64,000 nt of DNA, from contig NC_065882.2 in the NCBI RefSeq assembly GCF_932274485.2, positions 41,014,593 through 41,078,592 on the forward strand, in the 5' to 3' direction. The position numbers were made by a program, and so were the translations under genes. This document shows, one piece after another, positions 57,801 through 60,218 of this stretch (position 1 is its first letter; each line of letters begins with the position of its first letter). The stretch comes from Patella vulgata. Taxonomy: Eukaryota; Mollusca; Gastropoda; Patellidae. Under the pieces are notes generated by a model. It worked only from the letters and a program-made list of their open reading frames with translations, had not been told where the DNA came from and searched no databases.

Positions 57801-60218
57801 GGAGGGTGTGGCGTCGTCGAAACGAGCGCTTCCAAGACGTTAACGTCATCAGACATGATCGATTTGGGGGTGGTTCTGTTATGGTGTGGGGAGGCATCAC
57901 TGTTGCTGGAAGAACGGCTTTACATGTTGTTGCAGGGCGTGTTACAGGCCAGTACTACCGGGACAACATCTTGGCAGTCCATGTTGTGCCGTTCGCACGA
58001 CGTCATGGCCGCCGTTTCATCTTCCAGGATGACAACGCAAGATGTCACAGGGCCAGGATCGTTACAGGTTACCTCCAACAACAGAACATCACCACATTAC
58101 CTTGGCCAGCACTGAGTCCCGACCTCTCCCCCATCGAGCATGTCTGGGACATGCTTGGACAGAGGTTACGTCAACGTCAACAGCGTCCTGCCAATGTCCA
58201 AGAACTTGCTGCTGCGTTGCAACAGGAATGGGACAATCTGGACCAAAATGACCTTAGACGTCTCATTAGGAGTATGCCACGTCGGATCAATGCTTGTTTG
58301 GCAAACAGAGGAGGATTTACCCGTTACTGACTTGGTTGTGATGCTGTGGTAACTTTGCTGTTTGACCCCGGGTATCATTTTACCCTTATAATGGTCAGTC
58401 TGTGCCTTACTTAGTCTAACGATCATTTGGAATAAATCGATGAATGTGAACTTCATTTCATTTTGTCATTTGTTTCTTCGTCAGTTTCATTAGGTGACTT
58501 TAATAACACTTAAAAATCAAATATCCCCTACTTTTTTTGAATAGTATATGTTGTTTACATTAGTGAGATGAAGAAGGCTATATATTTTTGATAATTTCCG
58601 TTAATTTCTTCTGGAGTTATGGCCCTTGTTTCACTTTGTTGCACCTTGTGAACGCTCTAATGACATAAGTTATAATCCGATCTGTATGAAATTGATATGC
58701 ATCACATATACTAGTGAAACAAAGAAGCCTATTGAATTTCAGCAATTACTGTTAATTACTTCTGGAGGTTTTGTCCCTTGTTTCACTTTGTTGCACCTTG
58801 TGAACGTTCTAAAGACAAAAAATTATCATGCGATTTGTAACAAATTTATATCCATCACTTAAATTAGTGAAACGAAGAAGCTTATTGAATTTCAGCAAAT
58901 TCCATTAATTGCATCTAGAGTTATTGTCCTTGTTTCTCATTGTTGCACCTTGTGAACCAAGTTATCATCCAATCTGCCTGGCAACCTATCTTAGGATAAT
59001 TTGTGACGTGATTGGCCTTGAAGATAAGTTAGTTGCAGAGGCGACATGTAGCTACATGTAGATTTTTATACGCCCGTATTTTCATGTGGACGTATATTGT
59101 CGTCGCCCCTGTCCGAACGTCTGTTCGTCCATCCGTCGTGCCATGGTGGCTAAGTGGGAAAGACGCTGGCTCTCTAGCCTGGACATCAGGTTGTTCGATC
59201 CCTGCATTGGCCGGGAAAGTCCATCCAGATTTTCTGCCGTGGTTCCCCCTTGTCAGTGATGAGACGAAAAACCGAGGTCCCATGTACACATTGGCGTGCA
59301 CTTAAAACATTCCTTGGCACTTGGAATTCGATATAAGAGTAGGCTGTAGCGCCGCTGTCCGGGCAAAATATCCTTCATATCACACTGTATGGCCCCTGAT
59401 TGTAAGAAAAATCTTGGGTTTTTTTTTTAGCTTGTTCTCTGTCCATCTCTTTCAAAATGTGGGCATATCTTGCATGGCAACTGCTTGTTTAATGTTTTAG
59501 TTGAATGTAGAAGGAAGACGATGTGACAACTGTAAAAGAAACTCATTTGGTTTTGATCTAACAAATCCATATGGCTGTACACAATGCTTCTGTTTTGGCA
59601 GAAGTCAGACTTGTCAACAATCTTCATATGCATGGACAACAGTAAGTTCATTTAAACATGAGTTCAAGAGAAGGTCATTTTGGGACTAACATATGGTATA
59701 TTTATTTTTCAAGGAGGAAAGTCAAGGACCCAGAGAAAAACCACGGTTTTAGGCAGTCAACCCTACTCCTTGTCATGTAATAGCTCATTTTTAAGCGACA
59801 AACCCTTGACTCAGTGACGTGTCTTATGATATAAGTGCAATCGTTAATCCACTCGGCCATTGATTTCACCCATCCCTTTTCAAATAAATTAAACCCCCTT
59901 GTTTTACAAGTAAAGTATAATTTACTGTTAGGTAAATGACGGTCATTTTGTTGTAGCCAGATTTGTAGATCCGTTCAAGTGCAGAATTGGTCATCAGAGT
60001 TCCAAATATAGATATGTAACTTGGAATATTATTATTATTGTTTACAGATCAATCTACCTGTACAGCGAATACTTATTAACCCATCTGCTGAACATATGGT
60101 TTATAAATTTTTTGGCTATGATGCAATAGCAACTGGCATTAAAAGTGTTAAAGTTCCTGAAAATGATGTCAATAATATTTTATATTGGAGTTTACCTGAA
60201 GCTATGTTGGGAGATAAG
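9721..60218 (+). CDS. LAMA1/2: Laminin subunit alpha, alpha-1/alpha-2 type (internal 18 exons)
   Basis: Laminin alpha chains join beta and gamma chains into secreted trimers that build the basement membrane and bind integrins and dystroglycan. Eighteen exons, each with ag acceptor and gt donor, join in compatible phases into 951 codons without a stop. Residues 1-233 are LE modules (cysteine pattern CxCxxxxxxxC...CxxC..G, for example [10 protein letters not shown]); about 235-430 form the first L4 (laminin IV type A) domain, with NGWVLT, YWLAP and SSYGGMLKF; about 431-894 hold eight full LE modules plus flanking halves, the number found in vertebrate alpha-1/alpha-2 at this place; 895-951 open the second L4, with [18 protein letters not shown]...CCPGF in exon 1 and CFCFG before each L4 are alpha-chain hallmarks. 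The start codon and LN domain lie left of the window, and the second L4 remainder, coiled coil and LG domains lie right. Alpha-3/5 was considered, but the two-L4 layout and module order fit alpha-1/2 better. Exon numbers used here count within the window. Confidence 0.93.
10044..10870 (-). pseudogene. Tc1-like transposase relic
   Basis: On the minus strand the frame shows [20 protein letters not shown] and later [20 protein letters not shown] and ends [10 protein letters not shown] at 10220, the C-terminal two thirds of a Tc1 DDE transposase. The first catalytic Asp region (TDES-like) is recognisable near 10810. A frameshift near 10500, around the second Asp (HDNA), splits it, and the N-terminal helix-turn-helix part is absent. 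The left end cagcaaaaaaaaaaaacgtc (from 10044) may be the remaining terminal repeat. Inactive. Confidence 0.8.
11052..11201 (+). pseudogene. Short frame [15 protein letters not shown], possible transposase N-terminus
   Basis: Fifty codons from ATG at 11052 give a basic start and the line [15 protein letters not shown], which resembles the N-terminal basic/FF-type motif of hAT or ZMYM-like transposase proteins. There is no downstream domain, and no splice or promoter signals were identified. It may be chance. Confidence 0.2.
11681..11705. repeat. (CCCAA)5 microsatellite
   Basis: Five perfect CCCAA units in a row, followed by a partial one. It is related in style to, but not the same as, the CCCTAA telomere-like runs at 45.66 kb. 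Confidence 0.9.
11841..12330 (+). mobile_element. Tandem-core element, family 1, 3' part
   Basis: Two diverged monomers (aaagatcttggttcctttcg, then cctgaattatggcc) end in the family 3' cap: gaaaatgtgggcgtat, then cctgcctggcagccgctgg, with its last base at 12330. The 5' cap is missing. Confidence 0.8.
12536..12706 (+). repeat. Solo monomer of family 1
   Basis: One monomer (aggtcacaatttttatctga to gcttgtggaccccatagagg) with neither cap. Confidence 0.75.
12936..13270 (+). mobile_element. Tandem-core element, family 1, 5' part
   Basis: Begins with the 5' cap tatgcccacattttcatatg, followed by gtcgtcgcccctgtccg and about two shortened monomers. No 3' cap. Confidence 0.75.
13810..14960. mobile_element. 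Non-autonomous DNA element with CAGGGGCGGATCC ends
   Basis: The left end CAGGGGCGGATCCAGA and the right end TTGGATCCGCGCCTG are imperfect inverse copies, and the G-runs next to each end also mirror each other. Flanking AACTG occurs on both sides (13805-13809 and 14961-14965), a possible 5-bp target duplication. Ends of this type are common in hAT-like MITEs, although hATs normally duplicate 8 bp. The 1151-bp interior has no transposase. It carries a hairpin at 14205-14264. Confidence 0.65.
14205..14264. repeat. Perfect 20-bp inverted repeat, 20-nt loop
   Basis: Arms 14205-14224 (ctcacagaactttacctgtc) and 14245-14264 are exact reverse complements with a 20-nt loop. It sits inside the CAGGGGCGGATCC element and could be a small nested foldback. 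Confidence 0.85.
15267..15360. repeat. Imperfect hairpin of about 37-bp arms
   Basis: Arms 15267-15303 (atttatagcatgcttcattc...) and 15321-15360 pair with a few mismatches around a 17-nt loop. It lies about 130 bp before laminin exon 2, so it could fold in the pre-mRNA. No gene in the surrounding 14961-15488. Confidence 0.7.
15489..15607 (+). CDS. LAMA1/2: Laminin alpha exon 2 of window
   Basis: Acceptor aattacag, donor gttagc; 119 nt, phase 1 in, phase 0 out. Encodes the LE start [19 protein letters not shown] and then [13 protein letters not shown]. The GGGVC-NC line is strongly conserved in alpha chains. Confidence 0.94.
15715..17758 (+). mobile_element. Complete tandem-core element, family 1
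   Basis: Begins tatacgcccacattttcatg and gtcgtcgctcctgtccgtcc, runs through about twelve half-monomers of about 165 bp arranged as dimers, and ends tgcaaaatgtgggcatatca plus tgcctggcagctgctgg. The cap ends are mutual inverses (atacgcccacatttt against aaaatgtgggcatat). The first monomer carries the special lines ggcatgt/cgatattgccatgtatcg and cttcatggattatgg, which are found only next to 5' caps. It fills most of intron 2. Confidence 0.85.
17759..18243. other. Intron 2 tail, nothing recognised
   Basis: AT-rich sequence between the end of the tandem-core element and exon 3, with no frame or repeat seen. Confidence 0.5.
18244..18408 (+). CDS. LAMA1/2: Laminin alpha exon 3 of window
   Basis: Acceptor gttattttag, donor gtaaat; 165 nt, phase 0 on both sides. 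Encodes [18 protein letters not shown] and [17 protein letters not shown], closing one LE module and opening the next. Confidence 0.94.
19320..19422 (-). pseudogene. LINE reverse-transcriptase C-terminal relic
   Basis: A minus-strand frame contains [20 protein letters not shown], the C-terminal GPxLWNSLP line of CR1/Jockey-type LINE ORF2 proteins. Only this tail is present, so it is a 5'-truncated relic carried inside the GTGATGTTC element. Confidence 0.6.
19963..20175 (-). other. Short open frame inside the GTGATGTTC element
   Basis: Seventy codons ([18 protein letters not shown] ... [16 protein letters not shown]) without recognised domain. Composition looks protein-like (several Cys, Trp, Lys), and a gt donor-like gtgaca follows LTF. 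It might be a captured host exon or chance. Confidence 0.2.
20751..21744 (+). mobile_element. Tandem-core element, family 2 (150-bp monomers)
   Basis: 5' cap ctacgcccacattgaaatgt then gtcgtatattgttgtcgccc; about five monomers with an exact 150-bp spacing of aaatcttgtg at 20971, 21121, 21271 and 21421; last unit diverged; 3' cap gctgtgggcgtatgtttcgt. The usual gcctggcaacc after the cap is missing here. The minus strand stays open across the array only because 150 is divisible by three. Confidence 0.85.
21845..22990 (-). mobile_element. Penelope-like retroelement fossil (reverse transcriptase part)
   Basis: Minus-strand frames show reverse-transcriptase lines of the Penelope group: [39 protein letters not shown] and [15 protein letters not shown] with the YIDD box. 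The endonuclease part and ends were not recognised. Broken in a few places; looks old. It sits directly after the family 2 tandem-core element. Confidence 0.75.
22991..23265. other. Intron 3 tail, nothing recognised
   Basis: AT-rich, no frame or repeat; ends in the acceptor ttttttatag. Confidence 0.5.
23266..23421 (+). CDS. LAMA1/2: Laminin alpha exon 4 of window
   Basis: Acceptor ttttttatag, donor gtataa; 156 nt, phase 0 on both sides. Encodes [39 protein letters not shown] and ICDRRCVCK, the usual LE repeat order ahead of the first L4. Confidence 0.94.
23725..23865 (+). CDS. LAMA1/2: Laminin alpha exon 5 of window (LE half before L4)
   Basis: Acceptor tgtattgcag, donor gtaaat; 141 nt, phase 0 on both sides. 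Encodes [19 protein letters not shown] and [23 protein letters not shown] marks the LE module into which the L4 domain is inserted. The intron before it (23422-23724) holds nothing recognisable. Confidence 0.95.
24017..24214 (+). CDS. LAMA1/2: Laminin alpha exon 6 of window (L4 domain, first part)
   Basis: Acceptor aatgtgtacag, donor gtgagt; 198 nt, phase 0 on both sides. Encodes [16 protein letters not shown] and [17 protein letters not shown] and YW-AP are the hallmark lines of laminin IV type A domains. Confidence 0.94.
24215..24793. other. Intron 6, nothing recognised
   Basis: Unique-looking AT-rich sequence; no repeat or frame seen. Confidence 0.5.
24794..24895 (+). CDS. LAMA1/2: Laminin alpha exon 7 of window (L4, middle)
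   Basis: Acceptor tgcattttaaag (weak pyrimidine tract), donor gtaagt; 102 nt, phase 0 on both sides. Encodes [20 protein letters not shown] and [10 protein letters not shown], matching the L4 line L-AYGG-L-YT-SY. The short exon is easy to miss; phase and homology both require it. Confidence 0.9.
25134..25335. repeat. Two tandem copies of about 105 bp
   Basis: gaggctacagattctttgaa occurs at about 25201 and 25306, and cccctttgtcgtaaaccttg twice. The units include ccttgtgaatgctatagagg, a worn form of the family 2 monomer, so this is probably a decayed relative. Confidence 0.6.
25681..27765 (+). mobile_element. Tandem-core element, family 2, nested in the hAT-like element
   Basis: 5' cap ttcgcccacattgaaatgtg preceded by gttttta; about seven 150-bp monomers (cttgtggacgctctagaggc); last part gactgctcagacgacttagc; 3' cap tctgtgggtgtatgtttcgt plus tgcctggcaacc. 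Inserted in a T-rich run of the host element (ctgtattc against ttttttttttgatgg). It carries a further element at 26782-27572. Confidence 0.85.
26782..27572. mobile_element. GGTAGGGTGACCC-ended MITE, 791 bp, ATT target duplication
   Basis: Perfect 13-bp terminal inverted repeats GGTAGGGTGACCC (26782-26794) and its inverse (27560-27572), with ATT on both sides. A 3-bp duplication fits PIF/Harbinger-like elements, but no transposase is present. It interrupts the last monomers of the family 2 element: the line preceding it and aaattctaatgattttctga after it belong together in the copy at 20.75-21.74 kb. Confidence 0.78.
29129..29480. other. Intron 7 segment, nothing recognised
   Basis: AT-rich link between the hAT-like copy and the Tc1 relic; it may contain the relic's worn left end. 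Confidence 0.45.
29481..30413 (+). pseudogene. Tc1-like transposase relic with a SINE-tail insertion
   Basis: The start [18 protein letters not shown] (from 29481) resembles a Tc1 N-terminus; later lines include [19 protein letters not shown] and [20 protein letters not shown] around the second Asp and the Glu of the DDE triad. Frame changes occur between these segments and the C-terminal end is missing, so it is inactive. A 72-bp SINE tail is inserted at 30081. It differs from the Tc1 at 57.3 kb and the relic at 10.0 kb, so at least three Tc1 lineages are present. Confidence 0.8.
30081..30152 (-). mobile_element. SINE 3' tail insertion with 11-bp target duplication
   Basis: cagttggtggt flanks both sides (30070-30080, 30153-30163). 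Read on the minus strand the insert ends ggatgttaaaccccatttc followed by ATTTC repeats, the tail type of the SINEs elsewhere in this window. Confidence 0.8.
30656..30876 (+). CDS. LAMA1/2: Laminin alpha exon 8 of window (L4, third part)
   Basis: Acceptor catatttaag, donor gtaagtt; 221 nt, phase 0 in, phase 2 out. Encodes [27 protein letters not shown] and [20 protein letters not shown], then [12 protein letters not shown]. The D-MTVL..L..LLIRA-Y line is conserved in L4 domains. Confidence 0.93.
31107..31157 (+). repeat. Solo 3' end of a tandem-core element (family 2/3 type)
   Basis: ggacgacttagttgatggtg, then gacatattttcttttgcctggcaacc, matches the terminal piece of families 2 and 3 without any array. 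It lies 75 bp before laminin exon 9. Confidence 0.65.
31233..31344 (+). CDS. LAMA1/2: Laminin alpha exon 9 of window (L4 end, LE half)
   Basis: Acceptor tgttttatag, donor gttagt; 112 nt, phase 2 in, phase 0 out. Encodes [16 protein letters not shown], closing the L4, then [16 protein letters not shown], the second half of the LE module interrupted by L4. Confidence 0.94.
31470..31652 (+). mobile_element. SINE copy split by the hAT-like element
   Basis: gaattattgaaataaaattg, later caagtggacgttaaac, matches the tail of the SINE at 35.03 kb (aattattgaaatgatttagt ... caagtggattttaa). Its tail continues after the hAT-like insertion at 32795 (cgttaaaccccatttctct). The tRNA-like head is worn. Confidence 0.6.
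31653..32794 (+). mobile_element. hAT-like non-autonomous element, copy 2
   Basis: 1142 bp, ends CAGGGTTCTTAATCCATTTT and inverse CAGGGATCTTAATCGAGTG; the 8-bp flanks cgttaaac (31645-31652 and 32795-32802) are identical. Matches copy 1 along its length, for example attcacgtaccggcttgaaa and acttgtgctaattactcgga. No coding capacity. It landed in the tail of a SINE. Confidence 0.87.
32803..33043. other. Intron 9 tail, nothing further recognised
   Basis: SINE tail remnant (ccccatttctctttctctatt-like), then AT-rich sequence up to the acceptor. Confidence 0.5.
33044..33154 (+). CDS. LAMA1/2: Laminin alpha exon 10 of window
   Basis: Acceptor tatattattag, donor gtatgt; 111 nt, phase 0 on both sides. 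Encodes [20 protein letters not shown] and [28 protein letters not shown] is the expected alpha-2 line directly after the first L4. Confidence 0.93.
33258..34106 (+). mobile_element. Tandem-core element, family 1, left part
   Basis: 5' cap ccacattttcatgtggacgt at 33261 with gtcgtccctgtccg; first-unit marker ggcatgtatcgg; then 333-bp dimers. The element continues at 36744 after the palindrome. Confidence 0.83.
35030..35250 (+). mobile_element. tRNA-derived SINE
   Basis: Head gggtggtctagtggtctaac (A-box-like) and ggtttcgattccccgc (B-box-like) are RNA polymerase III promoter elements; body ttgtgggttttctccggata; tail gcaaacgaattattgaaatg and caagtggattttaa. Located in the loop of the palindrome. 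Confidence 0.72.
35263..35437 (+). repeat. 87-bp tandem duplication of a SINE body
   Basis: Two units (35263-35349 and 35350-35437) share ggaggtcgggtgtt, gatccctgcattg and cccccttgtcagtgatgcag. The same body occurs singly in the SINE at 59.14 kb, with B-box-like gttcgatccctgc. Confidence 0.85.
36744..37549 (+). mobile_element. Tandem-core element, family 1, right part
   Basis: Resumes with gttgaaacttgaaatgtaag and ends in the 3' cap gaaaatgtgggcgtat plus tctgcctggcagccgctgg (last base 37549), with the last-unit marker gattgtaggaaaaatcactt. At 36893 a stray 5' cap start (tatacgcccacattttca) is fused to the middle of a monomer. Confidence 0.82.
37756..39276. mobile_element. Foldback element of about 0.41 kb carrying a family 3 insertion
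   Basis: Ends tctagcactaatttctttca and gaaattagtgctaga are inverses; the arms (about 170 bp) continue inward with cttgtgtccagtttaaagct and gataatgagtgtccaattta, each found inverted at 37990-38075. The right arm is split by the tandem-core element at 38084-39196; its outer part resumes at ggtgattttaaacagttttt. Confidence 0.8.
38084..39196 (+). mobile_element. Tandem-core element, family 3
   Basis: 5' cap acacgcccacatagaaatgt then ggaggtatattgccgtcgcc; about six monomers near 150 bp (ccttgtgaacgctctaacgc, gaagcctattgaatttcagc, agagttatggcccttgtttc); end gaccgctcggacgatttagc-like line, 3' cap gctgttggcgtatgtttcgt plus tgcctggcaacc. Inserted in gatgattttt of the foldback element. Confidence 0.85.
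39277..40884. other. Intron 10 segment, no gene recognised
   Basis: Contains a perfect hairpin at 40404-40451 and G/C-richer patches (39300-40440) unlike the surrounding DNA. No domain was recognised in the short frames here. Confidence 0.45.
40404..40451. repeat. Perfect 17-bp inverted repeat, 14-nt loop
   Basis: Arms gctgtggtgttacggtg (40404-40420) and caccgtaacaccacagc (40435-40451). It could be the joined ends of a worn element. Confidence 0.85.
40885..41730 (+). mobile_element. Tandem-core element, family 1, short complete copy
   Basis: 5' cap tatacacccacattttcatg, 3' cap tgtgggtgtatcttgcctgg followed by caaccactgg. Its 3' end mixes family 2/3 (ggcaacc) and family 1 (CTGG) features, linking the families. 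The core is worn. Confidence 0.82.
41937..42163 (+). CDS. LAMA1/2: Laminin alpha exon 11 of window
   Basis: Acceptor atatttatag, donor gtaagt; 227 nt, phase 0 in, phase 2 out. Encodes [39 protein letters not shown] and [18 protein letters not shown] is the third LE after L4 in alpha-1/2. Confidence 0.95.
42164..42480. other. Intron 11, nothing recognised
   Basis: A 317-bp intron with no repeat seen; ends tataattaaag, a weak acceptor. Confidence 0.5.
42481..42689 (+). CDS. LAMA1/2: Laminin alpha exon 12 of window
   Basis: Acceptor ataattaaag, donor gttagt; 209 nt, phase 2 in, phase 1 out. Encodes [40 protein letters not shown] and [15 protein letters not shown]. Confidence 0.94.
42745..43745. 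repeat. Minisatellite of about 135-150 bp units
   Basis: acacaataactctccttcta-like lines recur at about 42796, 42943, 43078, 43224, 43359, 43505 and 43617, alternating two unit types (ctctccttctaattgag and ctttagttctaattaag). It begins gtccgtctgtctgtccatcc, like the start of tandem-core elements, but has no recognised caps. Confidence 0.75.
44018..44124 (+). CDS. LAMA1/2: Laminin alpha exon 13 of window
   Basis: Acceptor gtatattttag, donor gtaagt; 107 nt, phase 1 in, phase 0 out. Encodes [19 protein letters not shown] and [17 protein letters not shown], one LE module start. Confidence 0.94.
44234..46329. mobile_element. Inverted-repeat element, 2.1 kb, arms about 200 bp
   Basis: Left arm 44234-44436 (gggggttatagcgctaaaaa ... 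cgtttaatttctccgaca) and right arm 46129-46329 are close inverses. Interior has no coding frame; it carries telomere-like runs at 45655-45730. Related to the neighbour at 46436-47252 in arms and interior (cattaaaaatagtaattcc). Confidence 0.8.
45655..45730. repeat. Interstitial telomere-like CCCTAA tract
   Basis: cctaaccctaaccctaa, then about 20 bp later ccctaaccctatcctaaccc and ccctaaccc. These are CCCTAA units (the metazoan TTAGGG telomere repeat on the other strand), worn and broken up by atcggtggactgatgaa lines that also repeat. Confidence 0.8.
46436..47252. mobile_element. Inverted-repeat element, 0.8 kb, arms about 130 bp
   Basis: Left arm starts ggcatcatttagaacagggg, right arm ends gttctaaacgatgcc; interior contains acaaatacatcgatatatca and atcccaggtaatatatcttc, also found in the larger relative at 44.2 kb. 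It looks like a shortened sister inserted next to it. Confidence 0.78.
47253..48286. other. Intron 13 segment with an AGTTG-rich patch
   Basis: No gene. Between about 47370 and 47590, agttg/caact pentamers recur more than a dozen times (for example ggcaactagttgccacgag), giving many short self-complementary spots. The rest is AT-rich. Confidence 0.5.
48287..49812 (+). mobile_element. Complete tandem-core element, family 1
   Basis: 5' cap tatatgccaacattttcatg, first-unit marker ggcatgtatcgg, dimers with a 333-bp spacing (tcaaggttgtggaccctcta at 48841 and 49174), 3' cap gcaaaatgtgggcgtatcct plus gcctggcagccgctgg. Confidence 0.86.
50001..50970. mobile_element. TTAAAGG-ended element, copy 1
   Basis: Left TTAAAGGAGCTAAATC and right inverse TTAAAGTAGCTAAGTC (14 of 16 match). 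Interior shares cagttatgttggccgaaata and ataaaatgtttattttgtct-type lines with copy 2 at 53.5 kb. No coding frame. Confidence 0.65.
50971..51389. other. Intron 13 tail, nothing recognised
   Basis: AT-rich; ends in the good acceptor tatttttgcag. Confidence 0.5.
51390..51573 (+). CDS. LAMA1/2: Laminin alpha exon 14 of window
   Basis: Acceptor tatttttgcag, donor gtaaat; 184 nt, phase 0 in, phase 1 out. Encodes [35 protein letters not shown] and [19 protein letters not shown]. It follows the largest intron seen whole within the laminin segment (7.3 kb). Confidence 0.95.
51824..51963 (+). CDS. LAMA1/2: Laminin alpha exon 15 of window
   Basis: Acceptor attttcacag, donor gtatgt; 140 nt, phase 1 in, phase 0 out. 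Encodes [19 protein letters not shown] and [15 protein letters not shown]. The last 43 nt of the exon are repeated, in worn form, in the following intron. Confidence 0.94.
51921..52660 (+). repeat. Minisatellite spanning the exon 15 / intron 15 border
   Basis: tgaagattatagttggagtt (exon, 51921) recurs 48 bp later as tgaagattatagttagggtt (51969) in the intron, then in worn forms near 52020, 52563 and 52620 (gattatagttggggttatg). The run is split by a small inverted-repeat element at 52059-52395. The real donor lies between units 1 and 2. Confidence 0.7.
52059..52395. mobile_element. Small MITE, 337 bp
   Basis: Ends atctgattaagatacagatc and inverse (arms about 30 bp: 52061-52091, 52364-52393) including tatttcgtttc. 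No coding frame. Confidence 0.7.
52798..53028 (+). CDS. LAMA1/2: Laminin alpha exon 16 of window
   Basis: Acceptor ttaattttcag, donor gtaagt; 231 nt, phase 0 on both sides. Encodes [39 protein letters not shown] and [13 protein letters not shown], ending GQCQCK. The last module has the extra [15 protein letters not shown] double-hook also seen in alpha-1/2. Confidence 0.95.
53833..56099. mobile_element. pogo/Tigger-like element with about 100-bp inverted repeats, TA duplication
   Basis: Left CTGTCTGTTCCAGGCGATAC and right inverse CTGTCTGTTCCAGGCAACAC; the inverted repeats continue about 100 bp with few differences (cttcaatttttaattaaaat in both). TA flanks both sides. The interior keeps only a C-terminal transposase-like frame, so it is non-autonomous. 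Confidence 0.78.
54499..54930 (+). pseudogene. Transposase-like C-terminal frame
   Basis: 143 codons with ITS-like line [20 protein letters not shown] and [20 protein letters not shown], ending in an acidic Ser/Asp/Glu-rich tail ([14 protein letters not shown]-like). I recall W--C--HV-K-E--FW lines from C-termini of DDE transposases of the pogo/Tc1 group in molluscs. The DDE core is absent. The annotated ATG (54499) is only the first in frame. Confidence 0.45.
56257..56939. other. Intron 16 segment, nothing recognised
   Basis: AT-rich; no frame or repeat seen. Confidence 0.45.
57018..58544 (+). mobile_element. Tc1-type DNA transposon, intact-looking, 1527 bp
   Basis: Perfect 32-bp terminal inverted repeats (57018-57049 and 58513-58544; start CTATTCAAAAAAAGTAGGGG), TA on both sides (57016-57017, 58545-58546) and one uninterrupted transposase gene. 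Perfect ends and an open gene suggest a young insertion. It sits in a laminin intron, in the same direction as the gene. Confidence 0.93.
57311..58330 (+). CDS. Tc1/mariner-superfamily transposase (DD34E)
   Basis: Cut-and-paste transposase that binds the inverted repeats and cuts at TA sites in the nucleus. 339 residues, the usual Tc1 length. Residues 1-110 hold two helix-turn-helix motifs ([40 protein letters not shown]) joined by a GRPR hook (56-59). The DDE core shows FSDESRF (Asp151), FQDDNARCH (Asp241) and [13 protein letters not shown] (Glu276), with exactly 34 residues between Asp241 and Glu276, the Tc1 spacing. VMVWGGI lies between. It ends [11 protein letters not shown] at 57311 opens [15 protein letters not shown], a typical start; no upstream in-frame alternative is convincing. 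All catalytic residues are present. Confidence 0.95.
   Translation: MRRLTQNERLRALGMLQIGTTQAVVARTMNVSQSFISRLWSRYRDTQSVQDRPRSGRPRATTQAQDRFIRTLALRNRVITANQISARLQTDTGVRVSGQTIRNRLHRGHLRARRPRVIPCLRDHHIQARRRWCRDRQHWDNRRWSNVMFSDESRFTVDFLDRRRRVWRRRNERFQDVNVIRHDRFGGGSVMVWGGITVAGRTALHVVAGRVTGQYYRDNILAVHVVPFARRHGRRFIFQDDNARCHRARIVTGYLQQQNITTLPWPALSPDLSPIEHVWDMLGQRLRQRQQRPANVQELAAALQQEWDNLDQNDLRRLIRSMPRRINACLANRGGFTRY
59067..59486 (+). mobile_element. Short tandem-core element, family 1, ending beside laminin exon 17
   Basis: 5' cap tatacgcccgtattttcatg and gtcgtcgcccctgtccg, a SINE insertion, then the last part tatggcccctgattgtaaga and 3' cap caaaatgtgggcatatcttg plus catggcaactgcttg. The end lies about 14 nt before the exon 17 acceptor ag, so its last bases form part of the pyrimidine tract (ttgtttaatgttttag). 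Confidence 0.82.
59139..59385 (+). mobile_element. tRNA-derived SINE inside the tandem-core element
   Basis: Head gccatggtggctaagtggga (A-box-like) and aggttgttcgatccctgc (B-box-like), body cccccttgtcagtgatgaga, matching the SINE body duplicated at 35.3 kb. The tail is atypical (no clear A/T run), so the right limit is approximate. Confidence 0.7.
59501..59641 (+). CDS. LAMA1/2: Laminin alpha exon 17 of window (LE half before second L4)
   Basis: Acceptor tttaatgttttag, donor gtaagt; 141 nt, phase 0 on both sides, the same size and phase as exon 5. Encodes [20 protein letters not shown] and [20 protein letters not shown]. The matching structure of exons 5 and 17 fits their paralogous positions before the two L4 domains. 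Confidence 0.95.
59642..60047. other. Intron 17, nothing recognised
   Basis: About 0.4 kb without frame; a line gacccagagaaaaaccacgg suggests a worn repeat. Ends in acceptor attgtttacag. Confidence 0.45.
60048..60218 (+). CDS. LAMA1/2: Laminin alpha exon 18 of window (start of second L4)
   Basis: Acceptor attgtttacag, donor gttaga; 171 nt, phase 0 on both sides. Encodes [40 protein letters not shown] and [15 protein letters not shown] is the YW-LP--F-G-- line of L4 domains. The next exon is not in the window. Confidence 0.93.

Larger units (their letters stand above)
56940..58991 (+). mobile_element. Tandem-core element, family 3, split by a Tc1 transposon
   Basis: Worn 5' cap gcatggaaatgtggttgtat then attgccgtcgtccccatccg; monomers with ccttgtgaacgctctaatga and gaagcctattgaatttcagc; 3' end tgcctggcaacctatctt. 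The Tc1 at 57018-58544 interrupts a monomer: gttttggaattgata before it and tgttgtttacattagtgaga after it join as in the copy at 38.2 kb. Confidence 0.82.

Noticed and set aside
57473-58456. Several extra frames on both strands across the Tc1 gene
   Set aside because: They are shadows of the 339-codon transposase frame, which alone has the DDE residues.
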